NCBI RefSeq assembly: GCF_001618955.1
Contig: NZ_LVYV01000012.1
Location: forward strand, 310,001 to 374,000
From: Tardiphaga robiniae
GTDB taxonomy: Bacteria > Pseudomonadota > Alphaproteobacteria > Rhizobiales > Xanthobacteraceae
DNA: 64,000 bases
Reading direction: 5' to 3'
The position numbers were made by a program, and so were the translations under genes. Within the stretch, counting starts at the first letter, position 1, and the number at the start of each line of letters is the position of its first letter. The notes beneath the pieces were generated by a model that ran no database searches, was not told the origin of the DNA, and was given only the letters and a program-made list of their open reading frames with translations. This document shows positions 17,439 to 26,624 of this stretch, one piece after another.

Positions 17439-18104
17439 CTAGTGCCCATGCGCGTCATGATCCGGCAGAACCAGCCCGAACGTCGCCACCAGATCCTTCA
17501 CTTGCGCCGGCGTCAGGTGCCGCGGGTTGAGCCCGCGCAGCAGCAGATAGAGTTTCGCGGTTTCTTCGAGTTCCTCGATGGCGTGGACCGCTGCTTCCAG
17601 CGTGTCGCCGGACACCACCGGGCCGTGATTGGCCAGCAGCACCGATGAATATTTGCCGGCGAGGCCCTTAATGGCGTCGGCCACGGCCGGATCGCCCGGC
17701 CGATAATACGGCACCAGGGCCGTCGCGCCGCATTTCATCAGGTAATACGGCGTCATCGGTGGCAGCGCGGCGCGCGGATCGATCTCCGGCAGCATCGACA
17801 CCGCCACCGAATGGGTCGAATGCAGATGCACCACGGCGCGGGCGGCGCTGCGGGTCTCATACAGTGCCGTATGCAGCGGAACCTCTTTGGTCGGCGCATC
17901 GCCAGACATGAGGCGGCCGTTGCTGTCGAGGCGCGACAGCCGGGCCGGATCGAGTGAACCCAGTGACGCATTGGTCGGGCTCACAAGCCAGCCGCCATCA
18001 TCGCAGCGCACACTGATATTGCCGGATGAGCCCGGCGTCAGCCCGCGGTCGAACAGCGAGCGGCCGAGCCGGCAGATCTCTTCACGCAGCTTTGTGTCAG
18101 TCAC
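17439..18104 (-). CDS. otnC: 3-oxo-tetronate 4-phosphate decarboxylase (class II aldolase family)
   Basis: Converts 3-oxo-tetronate 4-phosphate to dihydroxyacetone phosphate and CO2, the last step of D-threonate, L-threonate and D-erythronate use. The class II aldolase fold is shown by GSSGNISVR, the substrate Glu region PTKEVPLH and the metal histidines in VVHLHSTHSVA plus the later NHGPVV. I chose GTG 18104 (221 residues) because GAGGA lies eight bases upstream; the ATG at 18131 has its purine run directly abutting it. Divergent from ltnD; the neighbouring ltnD, otnI and otnK make this assignment firm. Confidence 0.88.
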   Translation of the reverse strand: MTDTKLREEICRLGRSLFDRGLTPGSSGNISVRCDDGGWLVSPTNASLGSLDPARLSRLDSNGRLMSGDAPTKEVPLHTALYETRSAARAVVHLHSTHSVAVSMLPEIDPRAALPPMTPYYLMKCGATALVPYYRPGDPAVADAIKGLAGKYSSVLLANHGPVVSGDTLEAAVHAIEELEETAKLYLLLRGLNPRHLTPAQVKDLVATFGLVLPDHDAHGH

Positions 18105-18157
18105 CGGATGTCCTCGGTCTTTTCTCGGCATTTCCTCGTGACGCTTTTTCCCACGCT

Positions 18158-18173
18158 TTGGCAGGATGGCCAA
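18158..18173. promoter_or_regulatory. Candidate operator between otnC and ltnD
   Basis: TTGGC-N6-GCCAA inverted repeat roughly in the middle of the 133-base divergent intergenic region. Its position suits a regulator of both tetronate transcripts, but no regulator gene is next to the cluster. Confidence 0.3.
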
Positions 18174-18237
18174 GCCGTGTTACCGAGAGGCAAGGCCGCC
18201 TCAAGCTGGCCATCGAGGACCCCTAGGGAATTGCTGC

Positions 18238-19170
18238 ATGTCACCTGCATCTGAAAAACCAAGTTCTGAGAAACCTCGCGTCGCCGTTATTGGTCTGGGG
18301 TCGATGGGCTATGGCATGGCCTTGTCGCTCAAGAAGGCCGGCTTCATGGTGACCGGCTGTGACGTCTCGGCGGATGCGGTGAAGCGCTTCGTGGCCGATG
18401 GCGGGCAGGGCGCGGATACCCCCGCCGGCGCTGCGCAGGGCGCGGATATCGTCGTCAGCGTCGTCGTCAATGCCGCGCAGACGGCGACCATCCTGTTCGG
18501 GACGGATGGCGTTGCCGAAACGCTGCCGAAAGGCGCGGTATTCGTATCGTCCGCGACGATGGATCCCGATGTCGCCCGCCGCCTTGCCGGGGATCTCGAA
18601 GCCACCGGCCGGCATTACCTCGATGCCCCGATCTCCGGCGGTGCACAGCGCGCGGCGCAGGGCGAGCTCACCATTCTCGCCTCCGGCAGCGAGGCTGCCT
18701 TTGCCAAGGCGCGGCCGGCGCTCGATGCGATGGCCGCCAAGCTCTACGAACTCGGTGATGCCGCCGGGCAGGGCGCCGCTTTTAAGATGATCAACCAGCT
18801 CCTCGCAGGCGTACATATCGCCGCCGCCTCGGAAGCCATCGCGTTTGCCGCCAAGCAGGGTCTCGATATCCGCAAGGTCTACGAGGTGATCACCGCCTCC
18901 GCCGGTAACTCCTGGATGTTCGAGAACCGCATGCCGCATGTGCTCGATGGTGATTACACGCCGCGCAGCGCGGTCGATATTTTCGTCAAGGATCTTGGTA
19001 TCATTCAAGACATGGCGCGTACGGCGAAATTCCCGGTGCCGGTCTCTGCCGCGGCGCTGCAGATGTTCCTGATGACTTCGGCCTCGGGCATGGGCCGCGA
19101 CGACGATGCGTCGGTGGCGCGGATGTATGCCAAGGTCACCGGTACCAAGCTGCCGGGCGAGCCGAATTAA
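18238..19170 (+). CDS. ltnD: L-threonate dehydrogenase (3-hydroxyisobutyrate dehydrogenase family)
   Basis: NAD-dependent oxidation of L-threonate to 2-oxo-tetronate. 310 residues from ATG 18238. The NAD motif VIGLGSMGYGMA is near the N-terminus, the substrate-binding DAPISGGAQRAAQG in the middle, and the catalytic Lys segment FKMINQLLAGVHIAAASEA follows. LtnD and other beta-hydroxyacid dehydrogenases differ little in motif; the assignment rests on the otnI-otnK-otnC neighbourhood. First gene of the rightward tetronate operon; otnI follows after 17 bases. Confidence 0.9.
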   Translation: MSPASEKPSSEKPRVAVIGLGSMGYGMALSLKKAGFMVTGCDVSADAVKRFVADGGQGADTPAGAAQGADIVVSVVVNAAQTATILFGTDGVAETLPKGAVFVSSATMDPDVARRLAGDLEATGRHYLDAPISGGAQRAAQGELTILASGSEAAFAKARPALDAMAAKLYELGDAAGQGAAFKMINQLLAGVHIAAASEAIAFAAKQGLDIRKVYEVITASAGNSWMFENRMPHVLDGDYTPRSAVDIFVKDLGIIQDMARTAKFPVPVSAAALQMFLMTSASGMGRDDDASVARMYAKVTGTKLPGEPN

Positions 19171-19187
19171 GAACACGAGGACGATCG

Positions 19188-19970
19188 ATGCCCCGCTTCG
19201 CCGCCAATCTCAGCATGATGTTCAACGAACACGCGTTCCTCGATCGCTTCGATGCCGCGGCCAAGGCAGGCTTTACTGCGGTGGAGTTCCTGTTCCCCTA
19301 CGAGCATCCGCCGGAGGCGATTGCCGAACGGCTGGAGCGCAACGGCTTGAAGCAGGTGCTGTTCAATCTGCCGCCCGGCGACTGGAATGCCGGCGAAAAG
19401 GGTTTTGCCGCGCGTCCCGACAAATTCGATGAGCTTAGGCAGAGCATTCACACGGCACTGCCTTATGCTCTGGCCACCAATGTCCGCCGCCTGCACATGA
19501 TGGCAGGTCTCGCCGATCGTCGCGATCCGAAGGCCGTGGCGGCTTTCCGCAAATCCATTGAATGGGCCGCGAATTTTCTCGGCGAACATGGCGTCGACGT
19601 GGTGATTGAGCCCATCAACCCGCGCGACGTGCCCGGCTATTTTCTCAACGACTTCATGTTCGCGCGTGACATCATCGCTGACATGAAGATTCCGAATCTC
19701 GGGCTGCAGTTCGATATCTATCACTGCCAGATCATGCACGGTGACGTCACCATGCGGCTGCGCGAGATGCTGCCGTGGATCGGGCATATCCAGATCGCCA
19801 GCGTGCCGTCGCGCAACGAGCCGTCCGGCGAGGAACTGAACTATCCGTTCCTGTTCGATGAACTCGACCGGATCGGCTACGACAATTATGTCGGCTGCGA
19901 ATATCGCCCGGCCGGCGACACGGTCGCAGGACTTGGCTGGTTCAAGCCCTATGCCGGAGTGCAAGCATGA
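19188..19970 (+). CDS. otnI: 2-oxo-tetronate isomerase
   Basis: Isomerises 2-oxo-tetronate to 3-oxo-tetronate. 260-residue TIM-barrel protein of the hydroxypyruvate isomerase family: FAANLSMMFNEHAFLDRF at the N-terminus, metal Glu in VIEPINPRDVPGYFL, LQFDIYHCQIMHGD and the final VGCEYRPAGDT. Hydroxypyruvate isomerase is the alternative, but position between ltnD and otnK favours OtnI. The stop overlaps the otnK start (ATGA). Confidence 0.9.
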   Translation: MPRFAANLSMMFNEHAFLDRFDAAAKAGFTAVEFLFPYEHPPEAIAERLERNGLKQVLFNLPPGDWNAGEKGFAARPDKFDELRQSIHTALPYALATNVRRLHMMAGLADRRDPKAVAAFRKSIEWAANFLGEHGVDVVIEPINPRDVPGYFLNDFMFARDIIADMKIPNLGLQFDIYHCQIMHGDVTMRLREMLPWIGHIQIASVPSRNEPSGEELNYPFLFDELDRIGYDNYVGCEYRPAGDTVAGLGWFKPYAGVQA

Positions 19971-21244
19971 CGCTGGCGCTGGGCTGTATCGCTGACGACT
20001 ATACTGGTGCGTCCGACCTGGCCAACACGCTGACCCGCTGCGGTCTGCGCACGGTGCAGACCATCGGCATTCCTGCTGATGATCTGCAGCTGCCGGAGGT
20101 CGATGCCGTTGTCGTGTCGCTGAAAAGCCGCTCGATCGCGGCCAGCAAGGCGGTGGAGAAATCGCGCGCCGCCGAAAAATGGATGCGCAGCCGCGGCGCG
20201 GATCATGTGCTGTTCAAGATCTGCTCGACATTCGACTCCACCGATGCCGGCAATATCGGCCCGGTGATGGATGCGTTGCGGATCGATTCCGGTGACAGTA
20301 TCGTGCTGGTGACGCCGGCATTCCCCGAGACCGGCCGGACGGTCTATCAGGGCAATCTGTTCGTTGGCGCCGTGCCGCTGAACGAGAGCCCGCTGAAGGA
20401 TCACCCGCTCAATCCGATGCATGACTCCAATCTCGTCCGTGTGCTGGCACGGCAGAGTGTGACCAATATCGGGCTGGTCGATCTCGGGGTTGTAGCCTGC
20501 GGCGCCGACGTGGTGCGGACGCATCTCGATGGACTGTCGGAGAATGGTTTTGGCGCGGCGATCATCGACGCCGTGTTTGCCAGCGATCTGGAAACCATCG
20601 GTGCGGTCGCCCTGGGTCATCGCGTCTCTGTCGGTGCTTCCGGCATGGGGCTTGGTCTGGCGCGTGCACTGGTCGCGTCCGGGCGCGTCAAGGCGAATGC
20701 AGCGACCTCGATCAAGGATACGCCTGTGGGTGGCGCTGCAGCCTGTCTGGCTGGGAGTTGTTCGCAGGCGACGCTGCAGCAGATCGCGCGCGCCGAACAG
20801 GTGATGCCGGTGCTGCATCTCGATCCCGAACAGGTGATTGCCGGCGGCGCGGAAGTTCAGCGCGCGCTCGGCTGGGCGAAGGAGCGGTTGGGCAAGGGTC
20901 CAGTCCTGATCGCCAGCAGTTCGACGCCGGATCAGGTGACGGCCCTGCAAAAGCGCCATGGCCGCGATGCTGCGGGCCATGCCATCGAGCAGGCGATGGC
21001 CGATCTCGCTGAAGGTCTCGTCCGCGCCGGCGTACAACGGCTCGTCGTGGCTGGCGGCGAAACATCCGGCGCTGTCGTGGATCGTTTGGGCATTCCGGGT
21101 TTTCTGGTCGGTGCGGAAATCGCCGCCGGTGTGCCGGTGTTGCGCGCAGTCGGCGCGGCGGAACGCCAGATGCTGCTGGCGCTGAAGTCCGGCAATTTCG
21201 GTGGACCGGCTTTTTTTGAAGATGCGCTTGGCCTGATGACCTGA
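19967..21244 (+). CDS. otnK: 3-oxo-tetronate 4-kinase (DUF1537 family)
   Basis: ATP-dependent phosphorylation of 3-oxo-tetronate, making the substrate for OtnC. 425 residues; N-terminal GCIADDYTGASDLANTL, central ICSTFDSTDAGNIGPVMDAL and C-terminal VVAGGETSGAVVDRLGI are the marks of the four-carbon acid sugar kinase family. Translationally coupled to otnI. Its last residues (FGGPAFFEDALGLM) are also typical. Confidence 0.93.
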   Translation: MTLALGCIADDYTGASDLANTLTRCGLRTVQTIGIPADDLQLPEVDAVVVSLKSRSIAASKAVEKSRAAEKWMRSRGADHVLFKICSTFDSTDAGNIGPVMDALRIDSGDSIVLVTPAFPETGRTVYQGNLFVGAVPLNESPLKDHPLNPMHDSNLVRVLARQSVTNIGLVDLGVVACGADVVRTHLDGLSENGFGAAIIDAVFASDLETIGAVALGHRVSVGASGMGLGLARALVASGRVKANAATSIKDTPVGGAAACLAGSCSQATLQQIARAEQVMPVLHLDPEQVIAGGAEVQRALGWAKERLGKGPVLIASSSTPDQVTALQKRHGRDAAGHAIEQAMADLAEGLVRAGVQRLVVAGGETSGAVVDRLGIPGFLVGAEIAAGVPVLRAVGAAERQMLLALKSGNFGGPAFFEDALGLMT

Positions 21245-21701
21245 TGGATGTCGCCCAATCCCGGGGCGACAGGCTGCCCGAATAGGCAGGGCGCTGCTTG
21301 CGTCGCGCGCATTACAGATAGTTCATCTTGACCGGCCCATGACACCTTGCATGTCGCGAGCCGCAACCGCGTCTTTTTAAGCCTAAAACTGTGGTGCGGA
21401 CGCCACGGCGGCTCGGAAACGATTAACAATACCGCTGAAGTGAATTGCCGTGAGGCTTCGCGCGTTAGCTATTTTGTCGCAGGTCGGGTAAATCTGCTGG
21501 CGTGGACAGGCGCGGAAACCGCTCGTTCGCAGCCCTTCATGCAAGAGGATTGCCCGTTCATTCATGAACCGAGCCGATAGGCTTATGCCGGCCCGGCTCA
21601 CTAATCGGATGCGGACGATCTCTCTAAACAGGTGAATTCGATCGTGGGCAGGCGGGCTTCCGCAGTGCCCCTCTCGTCAATGTATCGAGGACTACCCGTT
21701 C
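21245..21701. other. Intergenic region upstream of the RND pump operon
   Basis: 457 bases without a supported gene. Two small inverted repeats follow the otnK stop (GTCGCC...GGCGAC at about 21250-21272 and CTGCC-N6-GGCAG shortly after) and may end the otn transcript, though neither has a T tract. A sharper palindrome at 21556-21569 is listed separately. The promoter of the pump operon is expected here. Confidence 0.5.
21556..21569. promoter_or_regulatory. Candidate repressor operator upstream of the RND pump
   Basis: GTTCAT-TC-ATGAAC is an exact 6+6 inverted repeat with a two-base centre, 132 bases before the pump permease start. TetR- or MarR-type repressors of efflux pumps bind sites of this form; no such regulator gene lies next to the operon. 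Confidence 0.35.
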
Positions 21702-24700
21702 ATGATCTCGTTGGTGCGCATCGCCCTGACCCGGCCTTACACCTTTGTGGTGCTGGCCCTGCTGCTGCTGATTGTCGGGCCGCTGGCCGCGCTTCGCACA
21801 CCTACCGATATTTTCCCTGACATCCGCATCCCGGTCATCGGCGTGGTCTGGCAGTATACCGGCCTCCCTCCGGATCAAATGTCCGGCCGTATCACCACGC
21901 CGTTCCAGCGCGCACTGACCACCACGGTCAATGACATCGAGCATATCACTGCCAATTCCTATGCTGGCTTCGGCATCATCAAGATCTTCTTCCAGCCCAA
22001 TGTCGACATCCGCACCGCCAATGCGCAGGTCACCGCGATCTCGCAGACGCTGATCAAGCAGTTGCCGCCCGGCGCCACGCCGCCGCTGATCCTGAACTAT
22101 TCGGCCTCGACGGTGCCGATCATCAACGTCGCATTGTCGGGTGACGGTCTTACCGAACAGAACCTCGCCGATATCGGCATCAACCAGCTTCGTACCCCGC
22201 TGGTCACCGTGCCCGGTGCCGCGATTCCGTATCCGTTCGGCGGCAAGCAGCGCCAGATCCAGATCGATCTCAATCCCGGCGCGCTGCAGGCCCGCGGTCT
22301 GTCCGGTCAGGACGTCGCCAACGCACTGGCGGCGCAGAACTTGATCACGCCGGTCGGCACGCAGAAGATCGGCGAGTTCGAATACACGATCAACCTCAAC
22401 AATTCGCCGCTGAAAATCGAAGAACTCGGCCGGTTGCCGATCAAGAGCGTCAACGGCGCCATGGTCTATGTGGATGACGTCGCCACCGTGCGTGACGGCA
22501 ATCCGCCGCAAACCAATATCGTGCATGTGGATGGCAATCGCTCGGTGCTGATGCAGGTGCTCAAGGCGGGCTCGGTTTCCACGCTCGATATCATCTCCGG
22601 CATCAAGCAGAAGGTGATCGACTATCGCGCGGCGCTGCCGGACGCGTTGAAGATCAGCTATATCGGCGACCAATCCGGCTTCGTGCGCGGCGCCATCGAG
22701 GGCGTGGCCGTGGAAGGCGTCATCGCGGCCTTGCTGACGTCGGTGATGATCCTGCTGTTCCTCGGCAGTTGGCGTTCCACCGTCATCATCGCGGTGTCGA
22801 TCCCGCTCGCGGTGCTCGGCGCCATCATTATGCTGTCGATGATCGGCGAAACGCTGAACATCATGACGCTGGGTGGTCTGGCGCTCGCAGTCGGCATCCT
22901 CGTCGATGACGCGACGGTGACCATCGAGAACATCAATTACCATCTGGAGCAGGGCAAGGACGTCGAGACCTCGATCATGGACGGTGCGGCGCAGATCGTG
23001 ACGCCTGCTTTCGTATCGCTTCTCTGTATCTGTATCGTCTTCGTGCCGATGTTCTTCCTCAACGGTATTGCGCGCTTCCTGTTCGTGCCGATGGCCGAAG
23101 CGGTGATGTTCGCGATGGTCTGGTCGTTCCTGCTGTCGCGCACGCTGGTGCCGACCATGGCCAAGTATCTGCTGCAGCCGCATGTCCATCATGACGGCGA
23201 GAAGCCGCCGACCCGCAATCCGCTGGTGCGCTTCCAGCGTGGCTTCGAGGCCGGTTTCGAGCGTATCCGCGGCAGCTATCACGGCCTGCTGGATATGGCG
23301 CTGGCACGTCGCCCGGTCTTTGTGATCGGCTTCCTCGGCGTCGTCGCCGTGTCGTTCCTGCTGGTGCCGTTCCTTGGCCGCAACTTCTTCCCGTCGGTCG
23401 ACGGCGGCGCGATCCTGATGCATGTCCGTGCCCAGGTCGGTACCCGCATCGAGGAAACCGCTAACCAGTTCGCCGATATCACCAAGGCGGTGCGCAAGAT
23501 CATTCCGCCGGATCAGATCGAGACCATGACCGACAATATCGGCATGCCCGTCTCCGGCATCAATCTGACCTATAACAACACCGGCGTGATCGGCCCGCAG
23601 GATGGCGACTTCCAGATCAAGCTGAAGGAAGGCCACAGACCGACCGAGGAATATGTGCGGCAATTGCGCGAGCAACTGCCGCGGCAGTTCCCCGGCGTGA
23701 GCTTTGCCTTCCTGCCTGCGGACATCGTCAGCCAGATCCTGAACTTCGGCGCCCCGGCCCCGATCGACCTGCAGATCCGCGGCGCGAATCTCGCGGCGAA
23801 TTTCGAATATGCCAACAAGCTGCTCGGCAAGATCCGTCGCATTCCCGGCATTGCCGATGCGCGCATCCAGCAGTCGCCGAACAATCCCGGCTTCAACATC
23901 GATGTCGACCGCACCCGTGCGCAGTATGTCGGCCTGACCGAGCGCGATGTCACCAACAGCCTCGTGGTCAACCTCGCAGGTTCATCGCAGGTCGCGCCGA
24001 CCTATTATCTCAGTCCTGATAACGGCGTGTCCTATTCCATCGTGATGCAGACGCCGCAATACAAACTGGATTCGCTGGGTGCGCTGGAGACGCTGCCGAT
24101 CACGGCCGTGAATGCCAGCAACAACTCCCCGATGCTCGGCGGCATTGCCAGCATCAATCGCTCGACCTCGAATGCCGTGGTGTCGCAATATGACATCCAG
24201 TCGATGGTGCAGATCTATGCCACCACGCAGGGTCGCGATCTCGGCTCCGTGTCCAACGATATCTACAAGGTGCTGGAAGAAACCAAGGCGGATGTGCCGA
24301 AGGGCAGCAATGTGGCGCTGCTCGGTCAGGTGCAGACCATGAACAGCGCCTTTGCCGGCCTGTTGTTCGGCCTGCTCGGCGCTATCGTGCTGATCTATCT
24401 CTTGATCGTCGTGAACTTCCAGTCCTGGTCCGATCCGTTCGTGATCATCACCGCTCTGCCGGCGGCACTGGCCGGTATCGTCTGGATGCTGTTCACGACG
24501 CAGACCACGCTGTCGGTTCCGGCATTGACCGGCGCCATCATGTGTATGGGTGTCGCAACGGCCAACTCGGTGCTGGTGATTTCCTTTGCCCGCGAACGCT
24601 ACGCGATCCTCGGCGACCCCATCAAGGCCGCGTCCGAAGCCGGTTTCGTCCGCTTCCGCCCGGTATTGATGACGGCCCTGGCCATGATCATCGGCATGGC

Positions 24701-24899
24701 GCCGATGGCGCTCGGGCTGGGCGAAGGCGGCGAGCAGAATGCGCCACTTGGCCGCGCTGTCATCGGCGGCCTGATTTTTGCTACCATCGCCACGTTGATG
24801 TTCGTGCCGGTGGTGTTCAGCATGGTTCACAAGAAACAGCAGCCCGAAAATCAGCCTGCGGCTGACGTGGCTACCTCGGAGACTTTGCATGCCCACTGA
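21702..24899 (+). CDS. RND-family efflux permease (HAE1/AcrB-like)
   Basis: 1065-residue inner-membrane proton antiporter with the usual repeat of two halves, each with six helices and a large periplasmic loop. TM1 and its periplasmic exit PTDIFPDIRIPVIGVVWQYTG are visible; the proton-relay Asp pair is in GILVDDATVTIENI of TM4, and the second half has GAIVLIYLLIVVNFQSW and GVATANSVLVISFARE. It is translated just before its adaptor (11-base overlap). No outer-membrane channel gene is adjacent, so it probably borrows a TolC-like partner. Substrates cannot be told from sequence. Confidence 0.95.
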   Translation: MISLVRIALTRPYTFVVLALLLLIVGPLAALRTPTDIFPDIRIPVIGVVWQYTGLPPDQMSGRITTPFQRALTTTVNDIEHITANSYAGFGIIKIFFQPNVDIRTANAQVTAISQTLIKQLPPGATPPLILNYSASTVPIINVALSGDGLTEQNLADIGINQLRTPLVTVPGAAIPYPFGGKQRQIQIDLNPGALQARGLSGQDVANALAAQNLITPVGTQKIGEFEYTINLNNSPLKIEELGRLPIKSVNGAMVYVDDVATVRDGNPPQTNIVHVDGNRSVLMQVLKAGSVSTLDIISGIKQKVIDYRAALPDALKISYIGDQSGFVRGAIEGVAVEGVIAALLTSVMILLFLGSWRSTVIIAVSIPLAVLGAIIMLSMIGETLNIMTLGGLALAVGILVDDATVTIENINYHLEQGKDVETSIMDGAAQIVTPAFVSLLCICIVFVPMFFLNGIARFLFVPMAEAVMFAMVWSFLLSRTLVPTMAKYLLQPHVHHDGEKPPTRNPLVRFQRGFEAGFERIRGSYHGLLDMALARRPVFVIGFLGVVAVSFLLVPFLGRNFFPSVDGGAILMHVRAQVGTRIEETANQFADITKAVRKIIPPDQIETMTDNIGMPVSGINLTYNNTGVIGPQDGDFQIKLKEGHRPTEEYVRQLREQLPRQFPGVSFAFLPADIVSQILNFGAPAPIDLQIRGANLAANFEYANKLLGKIRRIPGIADARIQQSPNNPGFNIDVDRTRAQYVGLTERDVTNSLVVNLAGSSQVAPTYYLSPDNGVSYSIVMQTPQYKLDSLGALETLPITAVNASNNSPMLGGIASINRSTSNAVVSQYDIQSMVQIYATTQGRDLGSVSNDIYKVLEETKADVPKGSNVALLGQVQTMNSAFAGLLFGLLGAIVLIYLLIVVNFQSWSDPFVIITALPAALAGIVWMLFTTQTTLSVPALTGAIMCMGVATANSVLVISFARERYAILGDPIKAASEAGFVRFRPVLMTALAMIIGMAPMALGLGEGGEQNAPLGRAVIGGLIFATIATLMFVPVVFSMVHKKQQPENQPAADVATSETLHAH

Positions 24900-26097
24900 G
24901 CAGACCCCCCCGGTGTCACGCCGCAAGCTCGGCCTGGTCGGAGTGATTGGCCTGTGCGCCGCCGGTGCCATCGTCGTGACCGGTATCATGGCCCGCGCCA
25001 AGACCGAGACCGACCTGAAGGCCTGGACCGACGATCAGGCGATCCCGACGGTCGCTGTGGCTCCGCCGGATGCCCGCGTCCTCAACGCGTCGCTCGATCT
25101 GCCCGGCCGGCTCGAAGCCTATTACCGCGCGCCGATTTTTGCCCGCGTCTCGGGCTATCTGAAGAGCTGGAGCGCCGATATCGGTGCACAGGTCAAATCC
25201 GGCCAGGTGATCGCCGAGATCGAAGCCCCGGACCTCGATCAGCAGTTGCTGCAGGCCCGTGCCGATCTTGTCAGCCAGCAGTCCAGCGCCAAACTGTCGG
25301 AAGCGACGCTGAACCGCCGCAAGACGCTGGTGGCATCGAATTTCGTCTCGGCGCAGGAAATCGACGAACGCACCGCCGATCTGAACAACAAGCGCGCCGC
25401 CGTGAATTCCGGTCAGGCCAATGTTGAGCGGCTGGAAGCGCTGGCCGGTTACAAGAAGATCACCGCGCCGTTCGACGGCGTCGTCACCCAGCGCAACACC
25501 GACGTCGGCGCGCTGATCTCGGGTGGCACCGGAACCGGCGCCGCGATGTTCGTGGTATCTGATATCAAGAAGCTGCGCGTTTATGTTGACGTGCCGCAGA
25601 GCTATGTGCCGGCGATCAGGTTAGGCGCCAAGGCGATCATTAGCGTGCCCGATCATCCGAACAAGACATTCCCGGCCACGGTGGAGGCCTCGTCGCAATC
25701 GGTCGATGTGGCGTCGGGCACCACGCGCATGCAGCTTGTGCTCGACAACCCCAACGGCGAATTGCTGCCGGGTGGTTATGCCAATGTGAAGATGAGCCTC
25801 GCGCGCGATTCTGCACCGCTGCATGTACCGGCCTCGGCACTGATCTTCAACAAGAGCGGCCTGCGCGTCGCAACCGTTGGACCGGACGACAAGATCCTGT
25901 TCAAGACCGTGACCATCGCCAGGGATCTCGGCCGAGACATTGAACTCGCGTCCGGCGTCACCGCCGACGACCGCATCGTTATCGCACCGCCGGATGGCCT
26001 CAACGACGGCGACAAGGTCCGTATCACCGGCGGTAGCAATGCTCCGAAGGGCGGCAAGCCGACGGCGGAGACGGAGAAGAAGGAAGTAAAGGGGTAG
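24889..26097 (+). CDS. RND efflux pump periplasmic adaptor (membrane fusion protein)
   Basis: 402 residues. An N-terminal membrane anchor (GLVGVIGLCAAGAIVVTGIMA, about 14-34) is followed by a lipoyl-like half (FARVSGYLKSWSADIGAQVKSGQVIAEIEAP in two parts around residues 80-115), a coiled-coil hairpin rich in Ala, Gln and Leu (120-185), the second lipoyl half (APFDGVVTQRNTDVG) and beta-barrel domains. Overlaps the permease gene by 11 bases, so the two are coupled. The order permease-adaptor is the reverse of acrAB. Confidence 0.93.
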   Translation: MPTEQTPPVSRRKLGLVGVIGLCAAGAIVVTGIMARAKTETDLKAWTDDQAIPTVAVAPPDARVLNASLDLPGRLEAYYRAPIFARVSGYLKSWSADIGAQVKSGQVIAEIEAPDLDQQLLQARADLVSQQSSAKLSEATLNRRKTLVASNFVSAQEIDERTADLNNKRAAVNSGQANVERLEALAGYKKITAPFDGVVTQRNTDVGALISGGTGTGAAMFVVSDIKKLRVYVDVPQSYVPAIRLGAKAIISVPDHPNKTFPATVEASSQSVDVASGTTRMQLVLDNPNGELLPGGYANVKMSLARDSAPLHVPASALIFNKSGLRVATVGPDDKILFKTVTIARDLGRDIELASGVTADDRIVIAPPDGLNDGDKVRITGGSNAPKGGKPTAETEKKEVKG

Positions 26098-26110
26098 GGC
26101 GTCGACGCCT

Positions 26111-26142
26111 CGCTATGCCGGGCTCATATGTCTGGCATAGCG
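26111..26142. terminator. Hairpin between convergent adaptor and thioesterase genes
   Basis: CGCTATGCC (26111-26119) pairs exactly with GGCATAGCG (26134-26142), about 9 bp plus a weaker extension. No T tract on either side; a likely 3' boundary for the two convergent transcripts. Confidence 0.45.
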
Positions 26143-26162
26143 CTCCCTGCGTTTGCGATCGT

Positions 26163-26618
26163 CTAGTGCGTGATGCCCTCGCGATCGAACAGCGCCATCA
26201 AGGTGCAGCTCATTGCTGCGATCAGCTTCTCTTCGCCTCGCTCCACCGCAAAGGCCTGGCCCTCACAAACAGTTATGGTTCGGCCGGGCTTGAGCACGTG
26301 GGCCCGGAACAGGAAATGTTCGCCGCGGGCCGGGGCCAGAAAATTGGTCTTGAATTCGACGGTTAGCACCGCGGCATCGTCCGGCATCAGCGAGAAGGCG
26401 GCATACCCGCAGGCTGTATCCAGCGCTGTCGTGATGATGCCGGCATGAATGAACCCATGCTGTTGCGTATAGGCGGTGTTGTACGGCATTTTGAGTTCGA
26501 CTTCACCGGCTGCCTGGCGAGCAACTTCAATGCCCAGTGTCGCCATCGCCGTTTGGCGGGCGAAGCTCGCCTGCACACGGGCCTCGAAGTTTGCATCTTT
26601 TGGAATGAATTTGGTCAT
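26163..26618 (-). CDS. PaaI-family hotdog thioesterase
   Basis: Hydrolyses acyl-CoA thioesters. 151 residues, one hotdog domain, with the catalytic motif HGFIHAGIITTALD (about residues 54-67) and the later VEFKTNFLAPARG strand. Third gene of an operon with the thiolase-like protein (six-base gap) and nitronate monooxygenase, suggesting it clears CoA intermediates of the same pathway. Confidence 0.88.
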   Translation of the reverse strand: MTKFIPKDANFEARVQASFARQTAMATLGIEVARQAAGEVELKMPYNTAYTQQHGFIHAGIITTALDTACGYAAFSLMPDDAAVLTVEFKTNFLAPARGEHFLFRAHVLKPGRTITVCEGQAFAVERGEEKLIAAMSCTLMALFDREGITH

Positions 26619-26624
26619 CTCGCT

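Noticed and set aside
21347-21580. Small open frame upstream of the RND pump
   Set aside because: No ribosome site, no motif, atypical composition.
21624-23675. Long open frame on the minus strand over the RND permease gene
   Set aside because: Shadow of a clear RND gene; composition is Arg/His/Asp-rich and no family fits.
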